64,000 bases of DNA from Pseudoflavonifractor_A sp022772585 (lineage in GTDB: Bacteria; Bacillota; Clostridia; Oscillospirales; Oscillospiraceae), in NCBI RefSeq assembly GCF_052065415.1, contig NZ_JBQHUB010000006.1, forward strand, positions 1-64,000, read 5' to 3'. Both the position numbers and the translations under genes were made by a program. Shown here piece after piece: positions 16,343 to 24,494 of this stretch; position 1 is the stretch's first letter; every line of letters starts with the position of its first letter. Under the pieces are notes generated by a model that saw only the letters and a program-made list of their open reading frames with translations, was not told where the DNA came from and made no database searches.

Positions 16343-18268
16343 ATGGAAAAGAAAGCGTTTCAGGCCGAATCCAAACGGCTGCTGGACCTGATGATCAATT
16401 CGATCTACACCCACAAGGAGATCTTCCTCCGGGAGCTCATCTCCAACGCCAGCGACGCGGTGGACAAGCTGGCCTACAAGGCCCTCACCGACGACCAGGT
16501 GGGGCTGGACCGCTCCGATTTCAAGATTACCATCACTCCCGACCAGATCGCCCGCACCCTGACCATCTCGGACAACGGCATCGGCATGACCCGTGACGAG
16601 CTGGAGTCCAACCTGGGCACCATCGCCAAGAGCGGCTCCCTCCAGTTCAAGCAGGACATGGCCCAGCGGGAGAACGGCGAGGGCAAGAGCGACGTGGACA
16701 TCATCGGCCAGTTCGGCGTGGGCTTCTACTCCGCGTTCATGGTGGCCGACAAGGTCACCGTCCTCTCCAAGGCCTACGGCAGCGACGAGGCCTGGCGCTG
16801 GGAGTCCGAGGGCGAGGACGGCTACACCATGGAGCCCTGCGAGAAGGCGGGCGCCGGCACCGACATCATCCTCCACATCAAGCCCAACACCGAGGATGAC
16901 CACTATGACGAGTATCTGGAGCAGTACCGCATCGCTGACCTGGTGAAAAAGTACTCCGACTATATCCACTATCCCATCGTCATGCTCATGCACAAGTCCC
17001 GCCAGAAGCCCCGCCCCGAGGACGCCGGCGACGACTACAAGCCCGAGTGGGAGGATTACGACGAGTGGGAGACCCTCAACTCCATGGTACCCCTGTGGCA
17101 GCGGCCCAGGAGCGAGGTGACCGAGGAGGAGTACAACCAGTTTTATAAGGAGAAGTACGGCGACTGGGAGGATCCCATGAAGGTCATCCACGTCAGCGCC
17201 GAGGGCGCTGTGGACTACAAGGCCATGCTCTATATCCCCTCCCACGCTCCCTATGACTTCTACACCCGTGAATATGAGAAGGGCCTGCAGCTCTACTCCT
17301 CCGGCGTACTCATCATGGACAAGTGCGCCGACCTGCTGCCCGACCACTTCCGCTTTGTCCGCGGCGTGGTGGACTCCCAGGACTTCTCGCTGAACATTTC
17401 CCGCGAGATGCTCCAGCATACCCGCCAGCTGAAGGTCATCGCCTCCAACCTGGAGAAGAAGATCAAAAACGAGCTCATGAAGCTCCAGAAGGAGGAGCGG
17501 GAGAAGTACGAGCAGTTCTGGAAGGCCTTCGGCACCCAGATCAAATACGGCATCCTGGGGGACTACGGCGCCCACAAGGACCTGCTGAAGGACCTGCTGC
17601 TCTTCTGGTCCTCCAAGGAGGGCAAGCTGGTCACCCTGGCCGAGTACAAGGAGCGGATGGGTGAGGACCAGCCCTATATCTACTACGCCAGCGGCGAGAG
17701 CGTGGACAAGATCGCTCAGCTCCCCCAGACCGAGCGTATCCTGGACAAGGGCTACGAGATCCTCTATCTCACCGAGGATCCGGACGAGTTCATCATGAAC
17801 ATGCTGGGCGAGCTGGACGGCAAGGCCTTTAAATCGGTGAACGACCAGGACGCCCTGCCTGAAAGCGACGAGGAGAAGGCCGACGCCGAGAAGAAGGTCC
17901 AGGACAACAAGGACGTGCTGGACTTTGTCAAGGAGGCCCTGGGCGACCGGATCAAGGAGGCCCGGATCTCCCGCATCCTCAAGACCGGCGCGGTGTGCAT
18001 GACGGCCGACGGTCCCGTCACCCTGGAGATGGAAAAGTACTTCCGCCGCACCGACCCCGAGCACGCCGGCGAGATGAAGGCCCAGCGGGTGCTGGAGCTC
18101 AACCCCGATTCCGAAGCCTTCGCCGCCCTGCGGCAGGCCATGGAAAACGACCCCGACAAGGCCAGGACCTACGCCGAGGTGCTCTACCATCAGGCCCTGC
18201 TCATCGCCGGCCTGCCCATCGAAGATCCCGCCCGATATACCGAGCTGGTATGCTCCCTGATGCGGTGA
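16343..18268 (+). CDS. htpG: Hsp90-family chaperone HtpG
   Basis: A 641-residue bacterial Hsp90, an ATP-dependent cytosolic dimeric chaperone. The N-terminal GHKL ATPase domain has LRELISNASDAVDKL, SDNGIGM and GQFGVGFYSAFMV. The middle domain follows (SEDFSLN-type region SQDFSLNISREMLQH), then a C-terminal dimerisation domain. The start at 16343 has a GGAGG site; an ATG nine codons earlier has none. A CIRCE operator controls it, placing it in the HrcA regulon. Confidence 0.97.
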   Translation: MEKKAFQAESKRLLDLMINSIYTHKEIFLRELISNASDAVDKLAYKALTDDQVGLDRSDFKITITPDQIARTLTISDNGIGMTRDELESNLGTIAKSGSLQFKQDMAQRENGEGKSDVDIIGQFGVGFYSAFMVADKVTVLSKAYGSDEAWRWESEGEDGYTMEPCEKAGAGTDIILHIKPNTEDDHYDEYLEQYRIADLVKKYSDYIHYPIVMLMHKSRQKPRPEDAGDDYKPEWEDYDEWETLNSMVPLWQRPRSEVTEEEYNQFYKEKYGDWEDPMKVIHVSAEGAVDYKAMLYIPSHAPYDFYTREYEKGLQLYSSGVLIMDKCADLLPDHFRFVRGVVDSQDFSLNISREMLQHTRQLKVIASNLEKKIKNELMKLQKEEREKYEQFWKAFGTQIKYGILGDYGAHKDLLKDLLLFWSSKEGKLVTLAEYKERMGEDQPYIYYASGESVDKIAQLPQTERILDKGYEILYLTEDPDEFIMNMLGELDGKAFKSVNDQDALPESDEEKADAEKKVQDNKDVLDFVKEALGDRIKEARISRILKTGAVCMTADGPVTLEMEKYFRRTDPEHAGEMKAQRVLELNPDSEAFAALRQAMENDPDKARTYAEVLYHQALLIAGLPIEDPARYTELVCSLMR

Positions 18269-18372
18269 TCCTCCGATTCTTTACTTTGGAAAAGGAAATA
18301 TTCTCGGCCATTTTACCAAAACAGCGCTGTTTTTCCTCGTTCAAAACTGGCCGAAAAAAACTCATATAATCT

Positions 18373-18400
18373 TTCACTTTTTCAGCCCGTGTAGTATAAT
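18373..18400 (+). promoter_or_regulatory. Probable promoter of the first small HPr-like gene
   Basis: TTCACT (18373-18378) and TATAAT (18395-18400) are 16 bp apart, giving a start near 18407 and a short leader to the ATG at 18434. Confidence 0.55.
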
Positions 18401-18433
18401 AACAGCAGGAATGTACAACAGGGGGAATCACCG

Positions 18434-18649
18434 ATGGTCATTACAAAGACGTTCTCCACCACGGAGGACATCCAGCGTCTCCGGGATCTGGCGCTCACTG
18501 TACCCGAAGAAGTTATCATCCGCTCTCTGGACGGGGAGATCAGCCTGAATGTCAAATCTCCCATGGGCATCTATGCTCTGGACTTTTCCCAGCCGGTAGA
18601 GATCGTTACCGACTCCGCGGCGCTTCTGCAGGAGATGGAGCGCTGGTAA
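18434..18649 (+). CDS. Small HPr/Crh-like protein 1
   Basis: A 71-residue cytosolic protein that aligns with the HPr fold of the PTS. VKSPMGIYALDF matches the HPr segment NLKSIMGVMSLGI, so the regulatory serine (Ser46 of HPr) is kept as Ser42. The loop that carries catalytic His15 in HPr is shortened and has no histidine. It therefore cannot relay phosphate from EI, but could be a target of HPr kinase, as Crh is in Bacillus. The ribosome site is AGGGGGA. It has its own promoter and terminator. A paralogue lies 0.5 kb downstream. The function is inferred from the fold only. Confidence 0.72.
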   Translation: MVITKTFSTTEDIQRLRDLALTVPEEVIIRSLDGEISLNVKSPMGIYALDFSQPVEIVTDSAALLQEMERW

Positions 18650-18671
18650 GCATCCTCAGCACGACAGGACC

Positions 18672-18708
18672 AGGTCCGCGCCGCAAAACGGCGCGGACCT
18701 TTTATTTT
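18672..18708 (+). terminator. Terminator after HPr-like gene 1
   Basis: A 12-bp stem (AGGTCCGCGCCG and its complement) with a CAAAA loop is followed by TTTTATTTT. The T tract overlaps the left 8-bp duplication of the adjoining repeat. Confidence 0.9.
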
Positions 18709-18971
18709 AATGCGTACTGAACAAAGCCGCAAGCCTTGAAAGCCAAGGCTTGCAAGGCTCATTAGCTTTGTTCAAGTGCAAGGTTTTTGGACTAAATTGT
18801 CCAAAAACCTTGCACCTTCCACTGGAGCGCCGCGGTACTCCAGTGGAAATACGCATTGTAACAATGGCTGAATTCCATAAAAACGGCTCCTTTGAGCCGT
18901 TTTTATGGAATTGCGCGGCCGCCGCCGCGCGAATAAACCGCAAAGCGGTTTATTCAGTAGACATTATTTTA
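18702..18971 (+). repeat. Six-hairpin repeat element, copy 1
   Basis: The element is 254 bp (18710-18963), flanked by the direct repeat TTATTTTA (18702-18709 and 18964-18971). Its ends, ATGCGTACTGAA and TTCAGTAGACA, are imperfect inverted repeats. Inside are six successive hairpins, starting with GAACAAAGC...GCTTTGTTC, then GTGCAAGGTTTTTGGAC...GTCC-type, TTCCACTGGAG, AATTCCATAAAAACGGCTC, GCGCGGC and AATAAACCGC. There is no open frame of note. A second copy of exactly the same length lies at 19584-19837. Confidence 0.9.
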
Positions 18972-19120
18972 CCTTAATTCACTTTCCTTCTTGCACTTAT
19001 TCGATATTTCCTCCTTGTTGTCTGTAAATTTCATTTTACATTAATCTTACTTTATATATGACCATCTATTTTGCTTGTATATCACTTTTAATTTCCTACC
19101 ATCTTTATATAAGTTTACTA

Positions 19121-19149
19121 TTGATTGATTATCTGCCCCGTGATATACT
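19121..19149 (+). promoter_or_regulatory. Promoter of the second small HPr-like gene
   Basis: TTGATT (19121-19126) and TATACT (19144-19149) are 17 bp apart, with a start near 19156, 20 nt before the ATG. The region is strikingly AT-rich compared with its neighbours. Confidence 0.75.
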
Positions 19150-19175
19150 CTCGTTCGAACAAGGAGGTATGACTT

Positions 19176-19418
19176 ATGGTCATCGAAAAGAAATTCAATT
19201 CCATTGAAGAGCTTGCCGCCTTCCAGCGTCTCGCCAGCATGGCGGATAAGGACGTGTTCATCGCCAATCAGGACGAATCCATTAAGGTGGACGCACGCTC
19301 CTTCGTGGGCCTGTTCGCCCTGGATTTCACCAAGCCCGTGAAGATCATCACCGATTCCCTCTATGTCTTCCGTATGGTGGACCTGGACCTGCGGCAGCAT
19401 GCGGCTGCGGCCGTCTGA
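19176..19418 (+). CDS. Small HPr/Crh-like protein 2
   Basis: An 80-residue paralogue of the protein at 18434. VDARSFVGLFALDF matches HPr's VNLKSIMGVMSLGI with the regulatory serine kept at Ser42, while the His15 loop is missing. It has a longer C-terminal tail ending in LRQHAAAAV. An AAGGAGG site lies 8 bases before the ATG, so translation should be strong. It is bracketed by the two copies of the six-hairpin repeat. A regulatory role like that of Crh is an inference from the retained serine. Confidence 0.75.
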   Translation: MVIEKKFNSIEELAAFQRLASMADKDVFIANQDESIKVDARSFVGLFALDFTKPVKIITDSLYVFRMVDLDLRQHAAAAV

Positions 19419-19467
19419 TCATTCTTGCTTTTTCTCTTTCCCCCCTCACAAATATATGCGTGACAGC

Positions 19468-19507
19468 AAAGGACGCGGCGCCGGTTTTCCGCCCCCGCGT
19501 CCCTTTT
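19468..19507 (+). terminator. Terminator after HPr-like gene 2
   Basis: AAAGGACGCGG can pair with CCGCGTCCCTTT around a GC-rich loop, followed by a TTTTT run. Confidence 0.7.
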
Positions 19508-19575
19508 TGCCCGATGCCCTCTTTTCTCTCCTTTAAAGGGGGCGGCTCGGGGTTGTTACTTGCCTTCTCCCTGTG

Positions 19576-19845
19576 TTATAATAATGCGTACTGAACAAAG
19601 CTGTAGGCCTTGAAAGCCAAGGCTTACAAGACCAAACAGCTTTGTTCGGGTGCAAGGTTTTTGGGCGAAACCGCCCAAAAACCTTGCACGTTCCGATGAA
19701 GCGCTGTGGCGCTTCATCGGAAATACGCATTGTAACAATGCCTGAATTCGATCAAAAGGGCCGAGAATGGCCCTTTTGATCGAATTGTGCGGCTGCTGCC
19801 GCACGAATAAACCGCAAAGCGGTTTATTCAGCAGACATTATAATA
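19576..19845 (+). repeat. Six-hairpin repeat element, copy 2
   Basis: The element is 254 bp (19584-19837), flanked by the direct repeat TTATAATA (19576-19583 and 19838-19845). It has the same order of six hairpins as copy 1. Linkers and some stems are conserved (ATGCGTACTGAACAAAG, GTGCAAGGTTTTTGG, ATACGCATTGTAACAATG, AATAAACCGC). Other stems have different sequence on both sides yet still pair, for example TTCCGATGAAG with CTTCATCGGAA and AATTCGATCAAAAGGGCC with its complement. Confidence 0.9.
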
Positions 19846-19895
19846 ACGTTTACCGCATAACCGCATTGCGGCTTCGTCCGGTACGCATTATAATG
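19846..19895 (-). repeat. Inverted end fragment of the repeat family
   Basis: Downstream of copy 2, GTACGCATTATAATG (19881-19895) is the reverse complement of the left end and its target side (CATTATAATGCGTAC). A GC-rich inverted repeat (ACCGCATAACCGCATTGCGG) lies between it and copy 2. It looks like the remnant of another copy inserted in the opposite direction. Confidence 0.5.
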
Positions 19896-19977
19896 TTCTC
19901 AGTGAACCGCGCCGCTTTTCCGCATGGTCTGCATATATTACCGGGACCGCTTCCCGTGAATGGAGGATCTCCCGCCT

Positions 19978-21375
19978 ATGGACAAGACTCTTTTGCAGCA
20001 GCTTCCCAAGATGGACGTGCTCCTCGCCCACCCTGCCATTCTCTCCGCCCAGGAGGAACTGCCCTACCACGCCCTGAAGGAGGCCGCCCGGACGGCGCTG
20101 GACAGCCTGCGCCGGGCCATCCTGGACGGTTCGGCCGCCGCTCTTCCCACCCTGGACGCCCTGGCGGAGGACACGGTCCGCCGCGCCGCGCAGGCCTGCC
20201 GTCCCCACCTGCGTCATGTGATCAACGGCACCGGTGTGGTGCTCCACACCAACCTGGGCCGCGCCCCCATGGGGGAGGCGGTGGCCCGGGCGGTCTATGA
20301 CGCCGCCCGGGGCTACTCCAACCTGGAGTACAACATCGACAGCGGCGCCCGGGGCAGCCGCTTCTCTCACGTGGACCGGCTGCTCTGCTCCCTCACCGGC
20401 GCGGAGGCGGCCCTGGCCGTCAACAACAACGCCGCGGCCGTGTTCCTGATGCTCTCGGCCCTGGCCGCCGGGAAAAAGGTGGCCATCTCCCGGGGCGAGC
20501 TGGTGGAGATCGGCGGCTCCTTCCGGGTGCCCGAGATCATGGCCCGCAGCGGGGCCGAGCTCATCGAGGTGGGCACCACCAACAAGACCCACCTGTCCGA
20601 CTACCGCCGGGCCATTGAGGAGCAGGGCGCCCAGATCCTGCTCAAGGTACACACCAGCAATTTTCAGATCATCGGCTTTACGGAGGAGGTCTCCATCGGT
20701 GAGCTCACTGCCCTGGGCCGGGAATTCGGCGTGCCCGTGTTCCACGACCTGGGCAGCGGCGCCCTCTTTTCCGACGCGGCCCTGGGCGTGCCCGCGGGGC
20801 CCACGGTGGAGGACAGCATGCGCGCCGGGGCCGACGTGATCTGCTTCTCGGGGGACAAGCTGCTGGGCGGCCCCCAGGCCGGCATCGCCATCGGCAAAAA
20901 GGCCTGTATCGAGGCCATGAAGAAAAACCAGTTCGCCCGGGTGGTCCGTATCGACAAGCTGACCCTGGCCGCGCTGGAGACCACTCTGCGCTTCTATCAG
21001 GACCCGGCCCTGGCCGCCCGGAGCATCCCGGTGCTCTCCATGCTGGGCGCCCGGCCGGAGGAGCTGGAGCGGGAGGCCCGGTCCCGGGCCTCCGCCCTGG
21101 AGGAACGGTTCGGCGCCCACTGCGCCTTCACCGTGGCCGCCGACAACGGCGAGGTGGGGGGCGGCAGCCTGCCCGGCGTTCCCCTTCCCACCTGGGTGGT
21201 GGAGCTCTCGCCCCACGCCATGACGGTGGACCAGCTGGAGCAGCGTCTCCGCCTGGGCGAGCCCCCCATCGTGGGCCGCATCCGCCGGGACCGTTATGTA
21301 CTGGACGTGCGCACCCTCACCGCCGCCGACTGGGACGAGATCGAAGCCGCACTCAGCCGTCTGTTCAACCGATAA
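19978..21375 (+). CDS. selA: L-seryl-tRNA(Sec) selenium transferase
   Basis: SelA converts seryl-tRNA(Sec) to selenocysteinyl-tRNA(Sec) using selenophosphate and PLP. The 465-residue protein has an N-terminal tRNA-binding domain and an aminotransferase-like core, with PLP lysine K294 in CFSGDKLLGGPQAG. INGTGVVLHTNLGRAP, a SelA hallmark, is near residue 82. The start at 19978 is preferred over an ATG six codons upstream because the GGAGG site lies between the two. It is 22 bp upstream of selB and followed by selC, forming a compact selenocysteine locus. SelD is not in the window. Confidence 0.96.
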   Translation: MDKTLLQQLPKMDVLLAHPAILSAQEELPYHALKEAARTALDSLRRAILDGSAAALPTLDALAEDTVRRAAQACRPHLRHVINGTGVVLHTNLGRAPMGEAVARAVYDAARGYSNLEYNIDSGARGSRFSHVDRLLCSLTGAEAALAVNNNAAAVFLMLSALAAGKKVAISRGELVEIGGSFRVPEIMARSGAELIEVGTTNKTHLSDYRRAIEEQGAQILLKVHTSNFQIIGFTEEVSIGELTALGREFGVPVFHDLGSGALFSDAALGVPAGPTVEDSMRAGADVICFSGDKLLGGPQAGIAIGKKACIEAMKKNQFARVVRIDKLTLAALETTLRFYQDPALAARSIPVLSMLGARPEELEREARSRASALEERFGAHCAFTVAADNGEVGGGSLPGVPLPTWVVELSPHAMTVDQLEQRLRLGEPPIVGRIRRDRYVLDVRTLTAADWDEIEAALSRLFNR

Positions 21376-21397
21376 GCACAGGAGGTAGTTCCCCATT

Positions 21398-23302
21398 ATG
21401 AAGCATATCATCATCGGCACCGCGGGCCATGTGGACCACGGCAAGACCTGCCTGACCCGGGCTCTTACCGGCGTGGATACCGACCGGCTGAAGGAGGAAC
21501 AGAAGCGGGGCATCACCATCGAGATCGGCTTTGCCCAGCTCACCCTGCCCAACGGCCAGACCGCCAGCATCATCGACGTGCCCGGCCACGAGAAGTTCAT
21601 CCGCAATATGCTGGTGGGCGCGGCGGGCATGGACGTGGTGCTCATGGTCATCGCCGCCGACGAGGGCTTTATGCCCCAGACCCGGGAGCATCTGGGCATC
21701 CTCTCCCTGCTGGGGGTGCAGAACGGCATCATCGTGGTCACCAAGGCCGACATGGTGGATGAGGAGTGGCTGGAGGCCATTGAAGAAGAGGCCCGGGAGA
21801 CCGTCCAGGGCACCTTCCTGCAGGACGCGCCCATCATCGCCGTCTCCTCCTACACCGGCCAGGGCATCGAGGAGCTCAAGGCCCTCATCGTCCAGCTGGT
21901 GGAGGGCGCCGAGCAGCGCAACCAGGACCGGCCCTTCCGCCTGCCGGTGGACCGGGTCTTTTCGGTAGACGGCTTCGGCACCGTGGTCACCGGCACCCTC
22001 ATCGAGGGCTCCATGCAGCTGGGGGAGGAAGTCTGCATCTATCCCTCCGGGAAGAAGGCCCGTATCCGGGGCCTTCAGAACCACGACAAGCCTGAAGAGC
22101 GGGCCAGCGCCGGCATGCGGGTGGCCGTCAACCTGTCGGGCATCGACAAGGCCGATATCCATCGGGGAGACACGGTGGCCAAGCCTGGCTCCATGGTCCT
22201 CTCCCGCCAGATGGACGTGCAGCTCACCGTTCTGAAGGACTCTCCCTATCCCATCAAGAACGACACCCAGCTTCATTTTCACCATGGCAGCCGGGAGCTG
22301 GTGTGTAAATGCGTGATTTTGGGGCAGGATATTCTGGAGCCCGGCAGCACCGGCTTTGCCCAGCTCCGGTTCCAGGAGGATGTGGCCGTCAAGAACGGCG
22401 ACCACTATGTGGTCCGCTTCTTCTCCCCCATGGTCACCGTGGGCGGCGGCGTGATCCTCAACGCCGATCCCGGCCGCCACAAGCGCAGCGACCCCAAGAT
22501 TCTGGAAGGTCTGGCCGCCCGGGCCTCCGGCTCCTCGGAGAAGCAGGTGGTGGAGGCCCTGCGTCAGGCGGGTTCCTCCATGCTGAAAAAGCACGACCTG
22601 GCCAAGGCCGCCGGCCTCACCGAGGCTGAACTGGACGAGGCCCTCTCCCTTCTGATGGAGGAGGGGAAGGTGGTGGAGCTGGGCGGCCGCTATGTGGATC
22701 ACGACACGGTGGAGGCCCTGTGGGAGAAGGCTGTGAAGCTGCTGGGCAGCTATCACAAGGCACAGCCCCTCCAGCCCGGTATGAACCGGGGTGAGTTCCG
22801 GGGCAAACTGCTGCCCACCGCCTCCCCCGTGGCCATCGACGCCCTGGTGGACTACTACGCCTGGCACCGGGGCCTGCGGCTGGAGGGCCCCACCATCGCC
22901 CTGCCCGACTTCCAGGTGGTGTGGAACTCCTTCTATTCCGGACTGAAGGACCAGCTTCTGGACCTGTACGGCAAGGCCGGGCTCAGCCCGGAGAATCTGG
23001 ATGACATTCTCTCCTCCTTCGGCAAAAAGCAGGACGGCGCCCGCCAGGTGGTGCAGCGCCTGCTGTACGACGGAGACCTGGTGGCCCTGACGCCCCAGAT
23101 CCTGCTGCGGAAGGACCACTACCAGTCTGCCGTGGCCGGCCTCCTCTCCCTCTTCGACCAGAAGCCCGAGCTGCTGCTGGCCGAGTTCCGGGACGCCCTG
23201 GGCATCTCCCGCAAGTACGCCCTTGCCCTGCTGGAGTACTGGGACGGCACCGGCGTCACCCGCAAGACCGGCGACGTCCGGGTCCTGGTCAAGCGTCCCT
23301 GA
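21398..23302 (+). CDS. selB: Selenocysteine-specific elongation factor
   Basis: SelB is the GTPase that carries Sec-tRNA(Sec) to UGA codons marked by a SECIS hairpin. Across 634 residues it has an EF-Tu-like part with GTAGHVDHGKTCL (about 7-19), RGITIEIGFA, DVPGHEKFI and TKAD, two beta-barrel domains, and C-terminal winged-helix repeats (from about residue 370) that bind the SECIS RNA. An AGGAGG site precedes the ATG. It follows selA closely and is presumably in the same transcript. Confidence 0.97.
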   Translation: MKHIIIGTAGHVDHGKTCLTRALTGVDTDRLKEEQKRGITIEIGFAQLTLPNGQTASIIDVPGHEKFIRNMLVGAAGMDVVLMVIAADEGFMPQTREHLGILSLLGVQNGIIVVTKADMVDEEWLEAIEEEARETVQGTFLQDAPIIAVSSYTGQGIEELKALIVQLVEGAEQRNQDRPFRLPVDRVFSVDGFGTVVTGTLIEGSMQLGEEVCIYPSGKKARIRGLQNHDKPEERASAGMRVAVNLSGIDKADIHRGDTVAKPGSMVLSRQMDVQLTVLKDSPYPIKNDTQLHFHHGSRELVCKCVILGQDILEPGSTGFAQLRFQEDVAVKNGDHYVVRFFSPMVTVGGGVILNADPGRHKRSDPKILEGLAARASGSSEKQVVEALRQAGSSMLKKHDLAKAAGLTEAELDEALSLLMEEGKVVELGGRYVDHDTVEALWEKAVKLLGSYHKAQPLQPGMNRGEFRGKLLPTASPVAIDALVDYYAWHRGLRLEGPTIALPDFQVVWNSFYSGLKDQLLDLYGKAGLSPENLDDILSSFGKKQDGARQVVQRLLYDGDLVALTPQILLRKDHYQSAVAGLLSLFDQKPELLLAEFRDALGISRKYALALLEYWDGTGVTRKTGDVRVLVKRP

Positions 23303-23347
23303 CGCAAAATTTCCAGGGGTTTTATGGGGAAAGTGATACGGTTCCGG

Positions 23348-23376
23348 TTGACCTTTTCCCGGTTTTCAGCTATAAT
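23348..23376 (+). promoter_or_regulatory. selC promoter
   Basis: TTGACC (23348-23353) and TATAAT (23371-23376) are 17 bp apart. Transcription would start near 23383, leaving about 47 nt before the mature tRNA-Sec. Confidence 0.85.
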
Positions 23377-23429
23377 AACATCTGTTGTATGCGGCCGTCC
23401 TCAATAGCGGCCTGTACAGCGGATGATAT

Positions 23430-23525
23430 GGGAGCAGAAGGGTATCTGGTGAGCCCCGCGGTCTTCAAAACCGTAGAGGGCGGCGATCCCGCCTTGGTGA
23501 GTTCGATTCTTACCTGCTCTCGCCA
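23430..23525 (+). tRNA. selC: tRNA-Sec (anticodon TCA)
   Basis: A 96-nt tRNA with the selenocysteine features. The acceptor stem is 8 bp (GGGAGCAG with CTGCTCTC). The anticodon TCA lies in the CTTCAAA loop. There is a long variable arm (GGGCGGCGATCCCGCC region), and GTTCGATTC is the T loop. The 3' CCA is encoded. It lies downstream of selA and selB, and its anticodon reads UGA. Confidence 0.96.
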
Positions 23526-23530
23526 AAAAA

Positions 23531-23565
23531 GCTCCGTTCCGAACTTCGGAACGGAGCCTTTTTTA
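23531..23565. terminator. Bidirectional terminator between selC and the glycohydrolase gene
   Basis: The stem GCTCCGTTCCG with its complement is flanked by A6 on the left and T6 on the right. It ends selC and, on the other strand, the gene at 23572. Confidence 0.92.
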
Positions 23566-23571
23566 TTTATT

Positions 23572-24447
23572 CTATTTTCCCTCCGGGGGCGTCCGCCCGG
23601 CGATGAGGATGGCCTCGTGGACCGGGTCCAGCTCCCGCTCGGGGATGACGCCCCAGGCAAGGTCGAAGCGGCGCAGGATCTGGGCCAGGTCCTCCGGCAG
23701 GCGGGAGAAGGCCTCCTGCTTCCAGGCCTCATCGACGCCGTAGTACCCCTCGGCGATGCTCCCCGCGATGGCGGCGAGGGTGTCGCTGTCGCCCCCCAGG
23801 GAGACGGCGGTGCGCAGCACATCCTCGAAGCTCTCCCCCTCCAGAAAGGCGGTAATGGCCTCGGGCACAGTCTCCTGGCAGCTCTCCACATGGCGGTAGT
23901 GCGGGCGGATCTCATCGCAGGTGCGGCTCAGGTCGTAGCCAAAGGTACCCTCGATGCAGCCCCTGATCTCACTCTTGCTATGGCCGGTGCGGGCCAGAAA
24001 AATGGCCGCCGCGGTGGCCTCCGCTCCCTTTATGCCTTCCGGATGATTATGGGTCACCTCCGCGGAAAGCCGGGCCGCATGCCGGACAGAAGCCAGATCA
24101 TCGTAGAGCCAGGCGGCCGAGGACACCCGCATGGCCGAGCCGTTGCCAAAGCTGTTGTACGGTCCGGATCCCTCAAAAGAGAGCCAGGCGCCGAACCGTG
24201 CCCCGTAGCCGGCATCCGGATACCGCCGACCCAGCTCGTGCATGGCGCGGGCGATGCTCTGCCGGATGGTATCGTCATCTGCACCGGGGGGAGCATCCAT
24301 AAATCCCTTCGCCACCGCCAGGGTCATCACGGAATCATCGGTAAACACAGAGCGGCCGCTGAACAGCGGAAAATTCTTGGTCTTGATGTTATTGCAGTCG
24401 AACTCGTAGGGGCTGCCCACGATGTCGCCCAGGATGGCTCCGAACAT
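23572..24447 (-). CDS. ADP-ribosylglycohydrolase family protein
   Basis: A 291-residue all-helical DraG/ARH-type hydrolase that probably removes ADP-ribose from a modified molecule. The magnesium-binding motifs are at the expected ends: FTDDSVMTLAVAKG (about 37-50) and GGDSDTLAAIAGSIAEGYYG near residue 225. The N terminus MFGAILGDIVGSPYEF is typical. The start at 24447 has a GGGGGAG site; an ATG nine codons upstream has none. No partner ADP-ribosyltransferase is visible nearby. Confidence 0.88.
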   Translation of the reverse strand: MFGAILGDIVGSPYEFDCNNIKTKNFPLFSGRSVFTDDSVMTLAVAKGFMDAPPGADDDTIRQSIARAMHELGRRYPDAGYGARFGAWLSFEGSGPYNSFGNGSAMRVSSAAWLYDDLASVRHAARLSAEVTHNHPEGIKGAEATAAAIFLARTGHSKSEIRGCIEGTFGYDLSRTCDEIRPHYRHVESCQETVPEAITAFLEGESFEDVLRTAVSLGGDSDTLAAIAGSIAEGYYGVDEAWKQEAFSRLPEDLAQILRRFDLAWGVIPERELDPVHEAILIAGRTPPEGK

Positions 24448-24494
24448 TTTTATGCTCCCCCTCTCTTTTCCCATTTCCGCCGGGCAGGCCGGGC

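Noticed and set aside
18710..18963. CRISPR array or Rho-independent terminator pair
   Set aside because: There is no regular spacer pattern. The hairpins differ from one another, and the whole 254-bp block is repeated once with flanking duplications.
19838..19895. Promoter for selA from the TATAAT at 19839-19844
   Set aside because: The TATAAT is part of the repeat's flanking duplication, and no -35 box lies at a suitable distance. A selA promoter further down remains possible but is not visible.
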